The translations under genes were made by a program, and so were the position numbers. A DNA stretch of 64,000 nucleotides. Origin: Gordius sp. MW1. Lineage: Eukaryota; Nematomorpha; Gordioida; Gordea; Gordiidae. Shown in pieces: positions 37,140 through 51,167 of the stretch. Positions within the stretch are counted from its first letter, which is position 1. Each line of letters starts with the position of its first letter. The notes beneath the pieces were generated by a model that ran no database searches, was not told the DNA's origin, and worked only from the letters and a program-made list of their open reading frames with translations. The stretch lies in contig OZ038528.1 of NCBI GenBank assembly GCA_964036665.1, positions 10,050,501 to 10,114,500 on the forward strand, read 5' to 3'.

Positions 37140-38816
37140 TCGAGATTCTAACAAGGACATAATGCTAAGAATATTTACTGACTTTTAAAGATTTTTTCAG
37201 CCCCCTTTCGAAAGAATATGAAAAATAATATTTTTTTCGACCTCAAAATTTTTTCATTTTTTTTGTTCAACCATATCGCCCCATGAAAGTTTTCGATATC
37301 AGAGGTGAATTCCGTAAAAAAAATTTTTTTGATCAGTCATCAAAAATTATTAACTTTAAATCACGATCGTGTTTCACAGAAAGCGATATTGAAACAATCT
37401 AAACGCAACACGAAAATCTTAATTTCCTTGAATATAAAACTTCCCATCGTGCATAAATTCTTATCGAGATTCTAACAAGGACATAATGCTAAGAATATTT
37501 ACTGACTTTTAAAGATTTTTTCAGCCCCCTTTCGAAAGAATATGAAAAATAATTTTTTTCGACATCAAAATTTTTTCATTTTTTTCGTTTCAACCATATC
37601 GCTCCCATGAAAGTTTTCGATATCAGAGGTGAATTCCGCAAAAAAAATTTTTTTATCTAAAATTATTAACTTTAAATCACGATCGCATAGAGCTTGTTTC
37701 ACAAAAAGTAAAGACACGCTTAGAAAGCGATATTGAAACAATCTAAACGCAACACGAAAATCTTAATTTCCTTGAATCTAAAACTTCCCATCGTGCAAAA
37801 ATTCTTATCGAGATTCTAACAAGGACATAATGCTAAGAATATTTACTGACTTTTAAAGATTTTTTCAGCCCCTTTCGAAAGAATATGAAAAATAAATTTT
37901 TTTCGACATCAAAATTTTTTCATTTTTTTCGTTTCAACCATATCGCCCCCATGAAAGTTTTCGATATCAGAGGTGAATTCCGCAAAGAAAATTTTTTTAT
38001 CTAAAATTATTAACTTTAAATCACGATCGCATAGAGCTTGTTTCACAAAAAGTAGAGACACGCTTAGAAAGCGATATTGAAACAATATAAACGCAACACG
38101 AAAATCTTAATTTCCTTGAATCTAAAACTTCCCATCGTGCAAAAATTCTTATCGAGATTCTAACAAGGACATAATGCTAAGAATATTTACTGACTATTAA
38201 AGATTTTTTCAGCCCCCTTTCGAAAGAATATGAAAAATAAATTATTTTCGACCTCAAAATTTTTTCATTTTTTTCGTTTCAACCATATCGCCCCCATGAA
38301 AGTTTTCGATATCAGAGGTGAATTCCGTAAAAAAAATTTTTTTGTCTAAAATTATTAACTTTAAATCACGATCGCATAGAGCTTGTTTCACAAAAACTAG
38401 AGACACGCTTAGAAAGCGATATTGAAACAATCTAAACGCAACACGAAAATCTTAATTTCTCAGCTAAAACTTCGCCTCGTGCAAAAATTCTTATCGAGAT
38501 TCTAACAAGGACATAATGCTAAGAATATTTACTGACTTTTAAAGATTTTTTCAGCCCCCTTTCGAAAGAATATGAAAAATAAATTTTTTCGACTTCAAAA
38601 TTTTTTCATTTTTTTCGTTTCAACCATATCGCCCCCATGAAAGTTTTCGATATCAGAGGTGAATTCCGTAAAAAAATTTTTTTGATCAGTCATCAAAAAT
38701 TATTAACTTTAAATCACGATCGTGTTTCACAGAAAGCGATATTGAAACAATCTAAACGCAACACGAAAATCTTAATTTCCTTGAATATAAAACTTCCCAT
38801 CGTGCATAAATTCTTA
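37140..38816 (+). repeat. Five-monomer higher-order repeat of 1,677 bp, copy 1
   Basis: Marker 'gaaaaataatttttttcgac' at 37,544 and 'gaaaaataaattttttcgac' at 38,574. It includes a unique interruption of the A-run (caaagaaaattt, ~37,983). All recur exactly 1,677 bp later. Confidence 0.83.
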
Positions 38817-40493
38817 TCGAGATTCTAACAAGGACATAATGCTAAGAATATTTACTGACTTTTAAAGATTTTTTCAGCCCCCTTTCGAAAGAATATGAAA
38901 AATAATATTTTTTTCGACCTCAAAATTTTTTCATTTTTTTTGTTCAACCATATCGCCCCATGAAAGTTTTCGATATCAGAGGTGAATTCCGTAAAAAAAA
39001 TTTTTTTGATCAGTCATCAAAAATTATTAACTTTAAATCACGATCGTGTTTCACAGAAAGCGATATTGAAACAATCTAAACGCAACACGAAAATCTTAAT
39101 TTCCTTGAATATAAAACTTCCCATCGTGCATAAATTCTTATCGAGATTCTAACAAGGACATAATGCTAAGAATATTTACTGACTTTTAAAGATTTTTTCA
39201 GCCCCCTTTCGAAAGAATATGAAAAATAATTTTTTTCGACATCAAAATTTTTTCATTTTTTTCGTTTCAACCATATCGCTCCCATGAAAGTTTTCGATAT
39301 CAGAGGTGAATTCCGCAAAAAAAATTTTTTTATCTAAAATTATTAACTTTAAATCACGATCGCATAGAGCTTGTTTCACAAAAAGTAAAGACACGCTTAG
39401 AAAGCGATATTGAAACAATCTAAACGCAACACGAAAATCTTAATTTCCTTGAATCTAAAACTTCCCATCGTGCAAAAATTCTTATCGAGATTCTAACAAG
39501 GACATAATGCTAAGAATATTTACTGACTTTTAAAGATTTTTTCAGCCCCTTTCGAAAGAATATGAAAAATAAATTTTTTTCGACATCAAAATTTTTTCAT
39601 TTTTTTCGTTTCAACCATATCGCCCCCATGAAAGTTTTCGATATCAGAGGTGAATTCCGCAAAGAAAATTTTTTTATCTAAAATTATTAACTTTAAATCA
39701 CGATCGCATAGAGCTTGTTTCACAAAAAGTAGAGACACGCTTAGAAAGCGATATTGAAACAATATAAACGCAACACGAAAATCTTAATTTCCTTGAATCT
39801 AAAACTTCCCATCGTGCAAAAATTCTTATCGAGATTCTAACAAGGACATAATGCTAAGAATATTTACTGACTATTAAAGATTTTTTCAGCCCCCTTTCGA
39901 AAGAATATGAAAAATAAATTATTTTCGACCTCAAAATTTTTTCATTTTTTTCGTTTCAACCATATCGCCCCCATGAAAGTTTTCGATATCAGAGGTGAAT
40001 TCCGTAAAAAAAATTTTTTTGTCTAAAATTATTAACTTTAAATCACGATCGCATAGAGCTTGTTTCACAAAAACTAGAGACACGCTTAGAAAGCGATATT
40101 GAAACAATCTAAACGCAACACGAAAATCTTAATTTCTCAGCTAAAACTTCGCCTCGTGCAAAAATTCTTATCGAGATTCTAACAAGGACATAATGCTAAG
40201 AATATTTACTGACTTTTAAAGATTTTTTCAGCCCCCTTTCGAAAGAATATGAAAAATAAATTTTTTCGACTTCAAAATTTTTTCATTTTTTTCGTTTCAA
40301 CCATATCGCCCCCATGAAAGTTTTCGATATCAGAGGTGAATTCCGTAAAAAAATTTTTTTTTGATCAGTCATCAAAAATTATTAACTTTAAATCACGATC
40401 GCATAGAGCTTGTTTCACAAAAACTAGAGACACGCTTAGAAAGCGATAAAACTATCTAAACGCAACACGAAAATCTTAATTTCCTTGAATCTA
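38817..40493 (+). repeat. Five-monomer higher-order repeat of 1,677 bp, copy 2
   Basis: Markers at 39,221 and 40,251 match copy 1 at a shift of 1,677 bp, including the private 'caaagaaaattt' variant (~39,660) and 'actgactattaaag' (~39,868). Homology is lost near 40,390, where copy 1 has the short cgatcgtgtttcacag form and copy 2 the full form. Confidence 0.83.
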
Positions 40494-40899
40494 AAACTTC
40501 CCATCGTGCTAAAATTCTTATCGAGACTCTAACAAGGACATAATGCTAAGAATATTTACTAACTTTTAAAGATTTTTTCAGCCCAATTTCAAAAGAATAT
40601 GAAAAATAACATTTTTTTCGACCTCAAAATTTTTTCATTTTTTTCGTTCAACCATATCGCCCCCATGAAAGTTTTCGATATCAGAATCGAATTCCGTAAA
40701 AAAAATTTTTTTTGATGAGTCATCAAAAATTATTAACTTTAAATCAGGATCGCATAGAGCTTGTTTCACAAAAACTAGAGACACGCTTAGAAAGCGATAT
40801 TGAAACAATCTAAACGCAACACGAAAATGTTAATTTCTCCCAATCTAAAACTTGGCCTCGTGCAAAATTTCTTATCGAGATTCTAACAAGGACATAATG

Positions 40900-42616
40900 C
40901 TAAGAATATTTACTGACTTTTAAAGATTTTTTCAGCCCCCTTTCGAAAGAATATGAAAAATAATATTTTTTTCGACCTCAAAATTTTTTCATTTTTTTTG
41001 TTCAACCATATCGCCCCATGAAAGTTTTCGATATCAGAGGTGAATTCCGTAAAAAAAAAATTTTTGATCAGTCATCAAAAATTATTAACTTTAAATCACG
41101 ATCGTGTTTCACAGAAAGCATATTGAAACAATCTAAACGCAACACGAAAATCTTAATTTCCTTGAATATAAAACTTTCCATCGTGCATAAATTCTTATCG
41201 AGATTCTAACAAGGACATAATGCTAAGAATATTTACTGACTTTTAAAGATTTTTTCAGCCCCCTTTCGAAAGAATATGAAAAATAAATTTTTTTCGACAT
41301 CAAAATTTTTTCATTTTTTTCGTTTCAACCATATCGCTCCCATGAAAGTTTTCGATATCAGAGGTGAATTCCGCAAAAAAAATTTTTTTATCTAAAATTA
41401 TTAACTTTAAATCACGATCGCATAGAGCTTGTTTCACAAAAAGTAGAGACACGCTTAGAAAGCGATATTGAAACAATCTAAACGCAACACGAAAATCTTA
41501 ATTTCCTTGAATCTAAAACTTCCCATCGTGCAAAAATTCTTATCGAGACTCTAACAAGGACATAATGCTAAGAATATTTACTGACTTTTAAAGATTTTTT
41601 CAGCCCCCTTTCGAAAGAATATGAAAAATAAATTATTTTCGACCTCAAAATTTTTTCATTTTTTTCGTTTCAACCATATCGCCCCCATAAAAGTTTTCGA
41701 TATCAGAGGTGAATTCCGTAAAAATTTTTTTTTTATCTATTATTAACTTTAAATCACGATCGCATAGAGCTTGTTTCACAAAAAGTAGAGACACGCTTAG
41801 AAAGCGATATTGAAACAATCTAAAAGCAACACGAAAATCTTAATTTCCTTCAATCTAAAACTTCCCCTTGTGCAAACATTCTTATCGAGATTCTAACAAG
41901 GACATAATGCTAAGAATATTTACTGACTTTTAAAAAATTTTTCAGCCCCCTTTCGAAAGAATATGAAAATAAATTTTTTTCGACCTCAAAATTTTTTCAT
42001 TTTTTTCGTTTCAACCATATCGCCCCCATGAAAGTTTTCGATATCAGAAGTGAATTCCGTAAAAAAAAATTTTTTTGATCAGTCATCAAAAATTATTAAC
42101 TTTAAATCACGATCGCATAGAGCTTGTTTCACAAAAACTAGAGACACGCTTAGAAAGCGATATTGAAACAATCTAAACGCAACACGAAAGTGTTAATTTC
42201 TCTCAATCTTAAACTTGGCCTCGTGCAAAATTTCTTATCGAGATTCTAACAAGGACATAATGCTAAGAATATTTACTCACTTTTAAAGATTTTTGCAGCC
42301 CCCTTTCGAAAGAATATGAAAAATAAATTATTTTCGACCTCAAAATTTTTTAATTTTTTTCGTTTCAACCATATCGCCCCCATGAAAGTTTTCGATATCA
42401 GAGGTGAATTCCGTAAAAAAAACTTTTTTTGATCATTCATCAAAAATTATTAACTTTAAATCACGATCGCATAGAGCTTGTTTCACAAAAACTAGAGACA
42501 CGCTTAGAAAGCGATATTGAAACAATCTAAACGCAACACGAAAATCTTAATTTCCTTGAATCTAAAACTTCCCATCGTGCAAAAATTCTTATCGAGATTC
42601 TAACAAGGACATAATG
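40900..42616 (+). repeat. Five-monomer higher-order repeat of 1,717 bp, copy 1
   Basis: Contains the private variants 'cagaaagcatattg' (lacking 'cg', ~41,112) and 'tttaaaaaatttttcagc' (~41,928), both found again 1,717 bp downstream. A related but partial copy lies at 36,273-36,990 (shift 4,745 bp). Confidence 0.82.
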
Positions 42617-44333
42617 CTAAGAATATTTACTGACTTTTAAAGATTTTTTCAGCCCCCTTTCGAAAGAATATGAAAAATAATATTTTTTTCGACCTCAAAA
42701 TTTTTTCATTTTTTTTGTTCAACCATATCGCCCCATGAAAGTTTTCGATATCAGAGGTGAATTCCGTAAAAAAAAAATTTTTGATCAGTCATCAAAAATT
42801 ATTAACTTTAAATCACGATCGTGTTTCACAGAAAGCATATTGAAACAATCTAAACGCAACACGAAAATCTTAATTTCCTTGAATATAAAACTTTCCATCG
42901 TGCATAAATTCTTATCGAGATTCTAACAAGGACATAATGCTAAGAATATTTACTGACTTTTAAAGATTTTTTCAGCCCCCTTTCGAAAGAATATGAAAAA
43001 TAAATTTTTTTCGACATCAAAATTTTTTCATTTTTTTCGTTTCAACCATATCGCTCCCATGAAAGTTTTCGATATCAGAGGTGAATTCCGCAAAAAAAAT
43101 TTTTTTATCTAAAATTATTAACTTTAAATCACGATCGCATAGAGCTTGTTTCACAAAAAGTAGAGACACGCTTAGAAAGCGATATTGAAACAATCTAAAC
43201 GCAACACGAAAATCTTAATTTCCTTGAATCTAAAACTTCCCATCGTGCAAAAATTCTTATCGAGACTCTAACAAGGACATAATGCTAAGAATATTTACTG
43301 ACTTTTAAAGATTTTTTCAGCCCCCTTTCGAAAGAATATGAAAAATAAATTATTTTCGACCTCAAAATTTTTTCATTTTTTTCGTTTCAACCATATCGCC
43401 CCCATAAAAGTTTTCGATATCAGAGGTGAATTCCGTAAAAAATTTTTTTTTATCTATTATTAACTTTAAATCACGATCGCATAGAGCTTGTTTCACAAAA
43501 AGTAGAGACACGCTTAGAAAGCGATATTGAAACAATCTAAAAGCAACACGAAAATCTTAATTTCCTTCAATCTAAAACTTTCCCTTGTGCAAACATTCTT
43601 ATCGAGATTCTAACAAGGACATAATGCTAAGAATATTTACTGACTTTTAAAAAATTTTTCAGCCCCCTTTCGAAAGAATATGAAAATAAATTTTTTTCGA
43701 CCTCAAAATTTTTTCATTTTTTTCGTTTCAACCATATCGCCCCCATGAAAGTTTTCGATATCAGAAGTGAATTCCGTAAAAAAAAATTTTTTTGATCAGT
43801 CATCAAAAATTATTAACTTTAAATCACGATCGCATAGAGCTTGTTTCACAAAAACTAGAGACACGCTTAGAAAGCGATATTGAAACAATCTAAACGCAAC
43901 ACGAAAGTGTTAATTTCTCTCAATCTTAAACTTGGCCTCGTGCAAAATTTCTTATCGAGATTCTAACAAGGACATAATGCTAAGAATATTTACTCACTTT
44001 TAAAGATTTTTGCAGCCCCCTTTCGAAAGAATATGAAAAATAAATTATTTTCGACCTCAAAATTTTTTAATTTTTTTCGTTTCAACCATATCGCCCCCAT
44101 GAAAGTTTTCGATATCAGAGGTGAATTCCGTAAAAAAAATTTTTTTTGATCATTCATCAAAAATTATTAACTTTAAATCACGATCGCATAGAGCTTGTTT
44201 CACAAAAACTAGAGACACGCTTAGAAAGCGATATTGAAACAATCTAAACGCAACACGAAAATCTTAATTTCCTTGAATCTAAAACTTCCCATCGTGCAAA
44301 AATTCTTATCGAGATTCTAACAAGGACATAATG
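42617..44333 (+). repeat. Five-monomer higher-order repeat of 1,717 bp, copy 2
   Basis: Second copy of 40,900-42,616. The run 'taaaaaattt' begins at 43,648 versus 41,931 in copy 1, exactly 1,717 bp. A third round begins near 44,400 but diverges after ~44,490. Confidence 0.82.
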
Positions 44334-46389
44334 CTAAGAATATTTACTGACTTTTAAAGATTTTTTCAGCCCCCTTTCGAAAGAATATGAAAAATAATAT
44401 TTTTTTCGACCTCAAAATTTTTTCATTTTTTTTGTTCAACCATATCGCCCCATGAAAGTTTTCGATATCAGAGGTGAATTCCGTAAAAAAATTTTTTTTG
44501 ATCAGTCATCAAAAATTATTAACTTTAAATCACGATCGTGTTTCACAGAAACTAGAGACACGCTTAGAAAGCGATATTGAAACAATCTAAACGCTACACG
44601 AAAAACTTAATTTCCTTCAATCTAAAACTTCCCCTTGTGCAAAAATTCTTATCGAGATTCTAACAAGGACATAATGCTAAGAATATTTACTGACTTTTAA
44701 AGATTTTTTCAGCCCCCTTTCGAAAGAATATGAAAAATAAATTTTTTTAGACCTCAAATTTTTTTCGTTTCAACCATATAGCCCCCATGAAAGTTTTCGA
44801 TATCAGAGGTGAATTCCGTAAAAATATTTTTTTTGATCAGTCATCAAAAATTATTAACTTTAAATCACGATCTCATAGAGCTTGTTTCACAAAAACTAGA
44901 GACACGCTTAGAAAGCGATATTGAAACAATCTAAACGCAACACGAAAATCTTAATTTCCTTGAATCTAAAACTTCACATCGTGCATAAATTCTTATCGAG
45001 ATTCTAACAAGGACATAATGCTAAGAATATTTACTGACTTTTAAAGATTTTTTCAGCCCCCTTTCGAAAGAATATGAAAAATAAATTATTTTCGACCTCA
45101 AAATTTTTTCATTTTTTTCGTTTCAACCATATCGCCCCCATGAAAGTTTTCGATATCAGAGGTGAATTCCGTAAAAAAAAATTTTTTATCTAAAATTATT
45201 AACTTTAAATCACGATCGCATAGAGCTTGTTTCACAAAAAGTAGAGACACGCTTAGAAAGCGATATTGAAACAATCTAAAAGCAACACGAAAATCTTAAT
45301 TTCCTTCAATCTAAAACTTCCCCTTGTGCAAACATTCTTATCGAGATTCTAACAAGGACATAATGCTAAGAATATTTACTGACTTTTAAAGATTTTTTCA
45401 GCCCCCTTTCGAAAGAATATGAAAATAAATTTTTTTCGACCTCAAAATTTTTTCATCTTTTTCGTTTCAACCATATCGCCCCCATGAAAGTTTTCGATAT
45501 CAAAAGTGAATTCCGTAAAAAAAAATTTTTTTGATCAGTCATCAAAAATTATTAACTTTAAATCACGATCGCATAGAGCTTGTTTCACAAAAACTAAAGA
45601 CACGCTTAGAAAGCGATATTGAAACAATCTAAATGCAACACGAAAATCTTAATTTCTCTCCTGAAACTTCGCCTCGTGCAAAAATTCTTATCGAGATTCT
45701 AACAAGGACATAATGCTAAGAATATTTACTAACTTTTAAAGATTTTTTCAGCCCAATTTCGAAAGAATATGAAAAATAACATTTTTTTCGACCTCAAAAT
45801 TTTTTTTTCATTTTTTTCGTTCAACCATATCGCCCCCATGAAAGTTTTCGATATCAGAGGCGAATTCCGTAAAAAAAAATTTTTTTGATCAGTCATCAAA
45901 AATTATTAACTTTAAATCAGGATCGCATAGAGCTTGTTTCACAAAAACTAGAGACACGCTTAGAAAGCGATATTGAAACAATCTAAACGCAACACGAAAA
46001 TGTTAATTTCTCCCAATCTAAAACTTGGCCTCGTGCAAAATTTCTTATCGAGATTCTAACAAGGACATAATGCTAAGAATATTTACTGACTTTTAAAGAT
46101 TTTTTCAGCCCCCTTTCGAAAGAATATGAAAAATAATATCTTTTTCGACCTCAAAATTTTTTCATTTTTTTTGTTCAACCATATCGCCCTATGAAAGTTT
46201 TCGATATCAGAGGTGAATTCCGTAAAAAAAATTTTTTTGATCAGTCATCAAAAATTATTAACTTTAAATCACGATCGTGTTTCACAGAAACTAGAGACAC
46301 GCTTAGAAAGCGATATTGAAACAATCTAAACGCAACACGAAAATCTTAATTTCCTTGAATCTAAAACTTCCCATCGTGCATAAATTCTT

Positions 46390-48778
46390 ATCGAGATTCT
46401 AACAAGGACATAATGCTAAGAATATTTACTGACTTTTAAAGATTTTTTCAGCCCCCTTTCGAAAGAATATGAAAAATAAATTATTTTCGACCTCAAAATT
46501 TTTTCATTTTTTTCGTTTCAACCATATCGCCCCCATGAAAGTTTTCGATATCAGAGGTGAATTCCGTAAAAAAAAATTTTTTATCTAAAATTATTAACTT
46601 TAAATCACGATCGCATAGAGCTTGTTTCACAAAAAGTAGAGACACGCTTAGAAAGCGATATTGAAACAATCTAAAAGCAACACGAAAATCTTAATTTCCT
46701 TCAATCTAAAACTTCCCCTTGTGCAAACATTCTTATCGAGATTCTAACAAGGACATAATGCTAAGAATATTTACTGACTTTTAAAGATTTTTTCAGCCCC
46801 CTTTCGAAAGAATATGAAAATAAATTTTTTTCGACCTCAAAATTTTTTCATTTTTTTCGTTTCAACCATATCGCCCCCATGAAAGTTTTCGATATCAGAA
46901 GTGAATTCCGTAAAAAAAAATTTTTTTGATCAGTCATCAAAAATTATTAACTTTAAATCACGATCGCATAGAGCTTGTTTCACAAAAACTAAAGACACGC
47001 TTAGAAAGCGATATTGAAACAATCTAAACGCAACACGAAAATCTTAATTTCTCTCCTGAAACTTCGCCTCGTGCAAAAATTCTTATCGAGATTCTAACAA
47101 GGACATAATGCTAAGAATATTTATTGACTTTTAAAGATTTTTTCAGCCCCCTTTCGAAAGAATATGAAAAATAATATTTTTTTCGACCTCAAAATTTTTT
47201 CATTTATTTCGTTCAACCTTATCGCCCCCATGAAAATTTTCGATATCAGAGGTGAATTCCGTAAAAAATATTTTTTCATCAAAAATTATTACCTTAATTC
47301 AGGATAAAACTAGAGACAGGCTTAGAAAGCGATATTGAAACAATCTAAACGCAACACGAAAATGTTAATTTCTCCCAATCTAAAACTTGGCCTCGTGCAA
47401 AATTTCTTATCGAGATTCTAACAAGGACATAATGCTAAGAATATTTACTGACTTTTAAAGATTTTTTCAGCCCCCTTTCGAAAGAATATGAAAAATAATA
47501 TTTTTTTCGACCTCAAAATTTTTTCATTTTTTTTGTTCAACCATATCGCCCCATGAAAGTTTTCGATATCAGAGGTGAATTCCGTAAAAAAATTTTTTTT
47601 GATCAGTCATCAAAAATTATTAACTTTAAATCACGATCGTGTTTCACAGAAACTAGAGACACGCTTAGAAAGCGATATTGAAACAATCTAAACGCAACAC
47701 GAAAAACTTAATTTCCTTCAATCTAAAACTTCCCCTTGTGCAAAAATTCTTATCGAGATTCTAACAAGGACATAATGCTAAGAATATTTACTGACTTTTA
47801 AAGATTTTTTCAGCCCCCTTTCGAAAGAATATGATAAATAAATTTTTTTCGACCTCAAAATTTTTTCATTTTTTTCGTTTCAACCATATCGCCCCCATGA
47901 AAGTTTTCGATATCAGAGGTGAATTCCGTAAAAAAAAATTTTTTGATCAGTCATCAAAAATTATTAACTTTAAATCACGATCGTGTTTCACAGAAACTAG
48001 AGACACGCTTAGAAAGCGATATTGAAACAATCTAAACGCAACACGAAAATCTTAATTTCCTTCAATCTAAAACTTCCCTTCGTGCAAAAATTCTTATCGA
48101 GATTCTAACAAGGACATAATGCTAAGAATATCTACTGACTTTTAAAGATTTTTTCAGCTCCCTTTCGAAAGAATATGCAAAATAATATTTTTTCGACCTC
48201 AAAATTTTTTTCATTTTTTTTGTTTCAACCATATCGCCCCCATGAAAGTTTTCGATATCAGAGGTGAATTCCGTAAAAAAAAATTTTTTTGGTCAGTCAT
48301 CAAAAATTATTAACTTTAAATCACGATCGCATAGAGCTTGTTTCACAAAAACTAGAGACACGCTTAGAAACCGATATTGAAACAATCTAAAAGCAACACG
48401 AAAATCTTATCCTTCAATCTAAAACTTCCCCTTGTGCAAAAAATCTTATCGAGATTCTAACAAGGACATAATAATAAGAATATTTACTGACTTTTAAAGA
48501 TTTTTTCAGCCCCCTTTCGAAAGAATATAAAAAATAAATTTTTTTCGACCTCAAATTTTTTTCGTTTCAACCATATCGCCCCCATGAAAGTTTTCGATTT
48601 CAGAGGTGAATTCCGTAAAAATAAATTTTTGATCAGTCAACAAAAATTATTAACTTTAAATCACGATCGTGTTTCACAAAAACTAGAGACACGCTTAGAA
48701 AGCGATATTGAAACAATCTAAAAGCAACACAAAAATCTTAATTTCCTTCAATCTAAAACTTCCCCTTGTGCAAAACTT
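46390..48778 (+). repeat. Seven-monomer higher-order repeat of 2,389 bp, copy 1
   Basis: First of four tandem copies. Markers: 'gaaaaataaattatt' at 46,471, 'ttattgac' at 47,121, 'atgataaataaatt' at 47,831, and a 'cttatccttcaatc' deletion at ~48,407. Copy 1 differs from the others at private sites ('ctaaagacacgc' versus 'ctaaagaaacgc', and 'acaggcttagaaagcg' versus 'acacgcttagagagcg'), so it is the outermost or oldest member. Confidence 0.92.
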
Positions 48779-51167
48779 ATCGAGATTCTAACAAGGACAT
48801 AATGCTAAGAATATTTACTGACTTTTAAAGATTTTTTCAGCCCCCTTTCGAAAGAATATGAAAAATAAATTATTTTCGACCTCAAAATTTTTTCATTTTT
48901 TTCGTTTCAACCATATCGCCCCCATGAAAGTTTTCGATATCAGAGGTGAATTCCGTAAAAAAAAATTTTTTATCTAAAATTATTAACTTTAAATCACGAT
49001 CGCATAGAGCTTGTTTCACAAAAAGTAGAGACACGCTTAGAAAGCGATATTGAAACAATCTAAAAGCAACACGAAAATCTTAATTTCCTTCAATCTAAAA
49101 CTTCCCCTTGTGCAAACATTCTTATCGAGATTCTAACAAGGACATAATGCTAAGAATATTTACTGACTTTTAAAGATTTTTTCAGCCCCCTTTCGAAAGA
49201 ATATGAAAATAAATTTTTTTCGACCTCAAAATTTTTTCATTTTTTTCGTTTCAACCATATCGCCCCCATGAAAGTTTTCGATATCAGAAGTGAATTCCGT
49301 AAAAAAAAATTTTTTTGATCAGTCATCAAAAATTATTAACTTTAAATCACGATCGCATAGAGCTTGTTTCACAAAAACTAAAGAAACGCTTAGAAAGCGA
49401 TATTGAAACAATCTAAACGCAACACGAAAATCTTAATTTCTCTCCTGAAACTTCGCCTCGTGCAAAAATTCTTATCGAGATTCTAACAAGGACATAATGC
49501 TAAGAATATTTATTGACTTTTAAAGATTTTTTCAGCCCCCTTTCGAAAGAATATGAAAAATAATATTTTTTTCGACCTCAAAATTTTTTCATTTATTTCG
49601 TTCAACCTTATCGCCCCCATGAAAATTTTCGATATCAGAGGTGAATTCCGTAAAAAATATTTTTTCATTAAAAATTATTACCTTAATTCAGGATAAAACT
49701 AGAGACACGCTTAGAGAGCGATATTGAAACAATCTAAACGCAACACGAAAATGTTAATTTCTCCCAATCTAAAACTTGGCCTCGTGCAAAATTTCTTATC
49801 GAGATTCTAACAAGGACATAATGCTAAGAATATTTACTGACTTTTAAAGATTTTTTCAGCCCCCTTTCGAAAGAATATGAAAAATAATATTTTTTTCGAC
49901 CTCAAAATTTTTTCATTTTTTTTGTTCAACCATATCGCCCCATGAAAGTTTTCGATATCAGAGGTGAATTCCGTAAAAAAATTTTTTTTGATCAGTCATC
50001 AAAAATTATTAACTTTAAATCACGATCGTGTTTCACAGAAACTAGAGACACGCTTAGAAAGCGATATTGAAACAATCTAAACGCAACACGAAAAACTTAA
50101 TTTCCTTCAATCTAAAACTTCCCCTTGTGCAAAAATTCTTATCGAGATTCTAACAAGGACATAATGCTAAGAATATTTACTGACTTTTAAAGATTTTTTC
50201 AGCCCCCTTTCGAAAGAATATGATAAATAAATTTTTTTCGACCTCAAAATTTTTTCATTTTTTTCGTTTCAACCATATCGCCCCCATGAAAGTTTTCGAT
50301 ATCAGAGGTGAATTCCGTAAAAAAAATTTTTTTGATCAGTCATCAAAAATTATTAACTTTAAATCACGATCGTGTTTCACAGAAACTAGAGACACGCTTA
50401 GAAAGCGATATTGAAACAATCTAAACGCAACACGAAAATCTTAATTTCCTTCAATCTAAAACTTCCCTTCGTGCAAAAATTCTTATCGAGATTCTAACAA
50501 GGACATAATGCTAAGAATATCTACTGACTTTTAAAGATTTTTTCAGCTCCCTTTCGAAAGAATATGCAAAATAATATTTTTTCGACCTCAAAATTTTTTT
50601 CATTTTTTTTGTTTCAACCATATCGCCCCCATGAAAGTTTTCGATATCAGAGGTGAATTCCGTAAAAAAAAATTTTTTTGGTCAGTCATCAAAAATTATT
50701 AACTTTAAATCACGATCGCATAGAGCTTGTTTCACAAAAACTAGAGACACGCTTAGAAACCGATATTGAAACAATCTAAAAGCAACACGAAAATCTTATC
50801 CTTCAATCTAAAACTTCCCCTTGTGCAAAAAATCTTATCGAGATTCTAACAAGGACATAATAATAAGAATATTTACTGACTTTTAAAGATTTTTTCAGCC
50901 CCCTTTCGAAAGAATATAAAAAATAAATTTTTTTCGACCTCAAATTTTTTTCGTTTCAACCATATCGCCCCCATGAAAGTTTTCGATTTCAGAGGTGAAT
51001 TCCGTAAAAATAAATTTTTGATCAGTCAACAAAAATTATTAACTTTAAATCACGATCGTGTTTCACAAAAACTAGAGACACGCTTAGAAAGCGATATTGA
51101 AACAATCTAAAAGCAACACAAAAATCTTAATTTCCTTCAATCTAAAACTTCCCCTTGTGCAAAACTT
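48779..51167 (+). repeat. Seven-monomer higher-order repeat of 2,389 bp, copy 2
   Basis: Markers at 48,860, 49,510 and 50,220, each 2,389 bp after copy 1. The seven monomers differ clearly from one another, while each is nearly identical to its counterpart in the neighbouring copies. This is the hallmark of block amplification. Confidence 0.93.
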
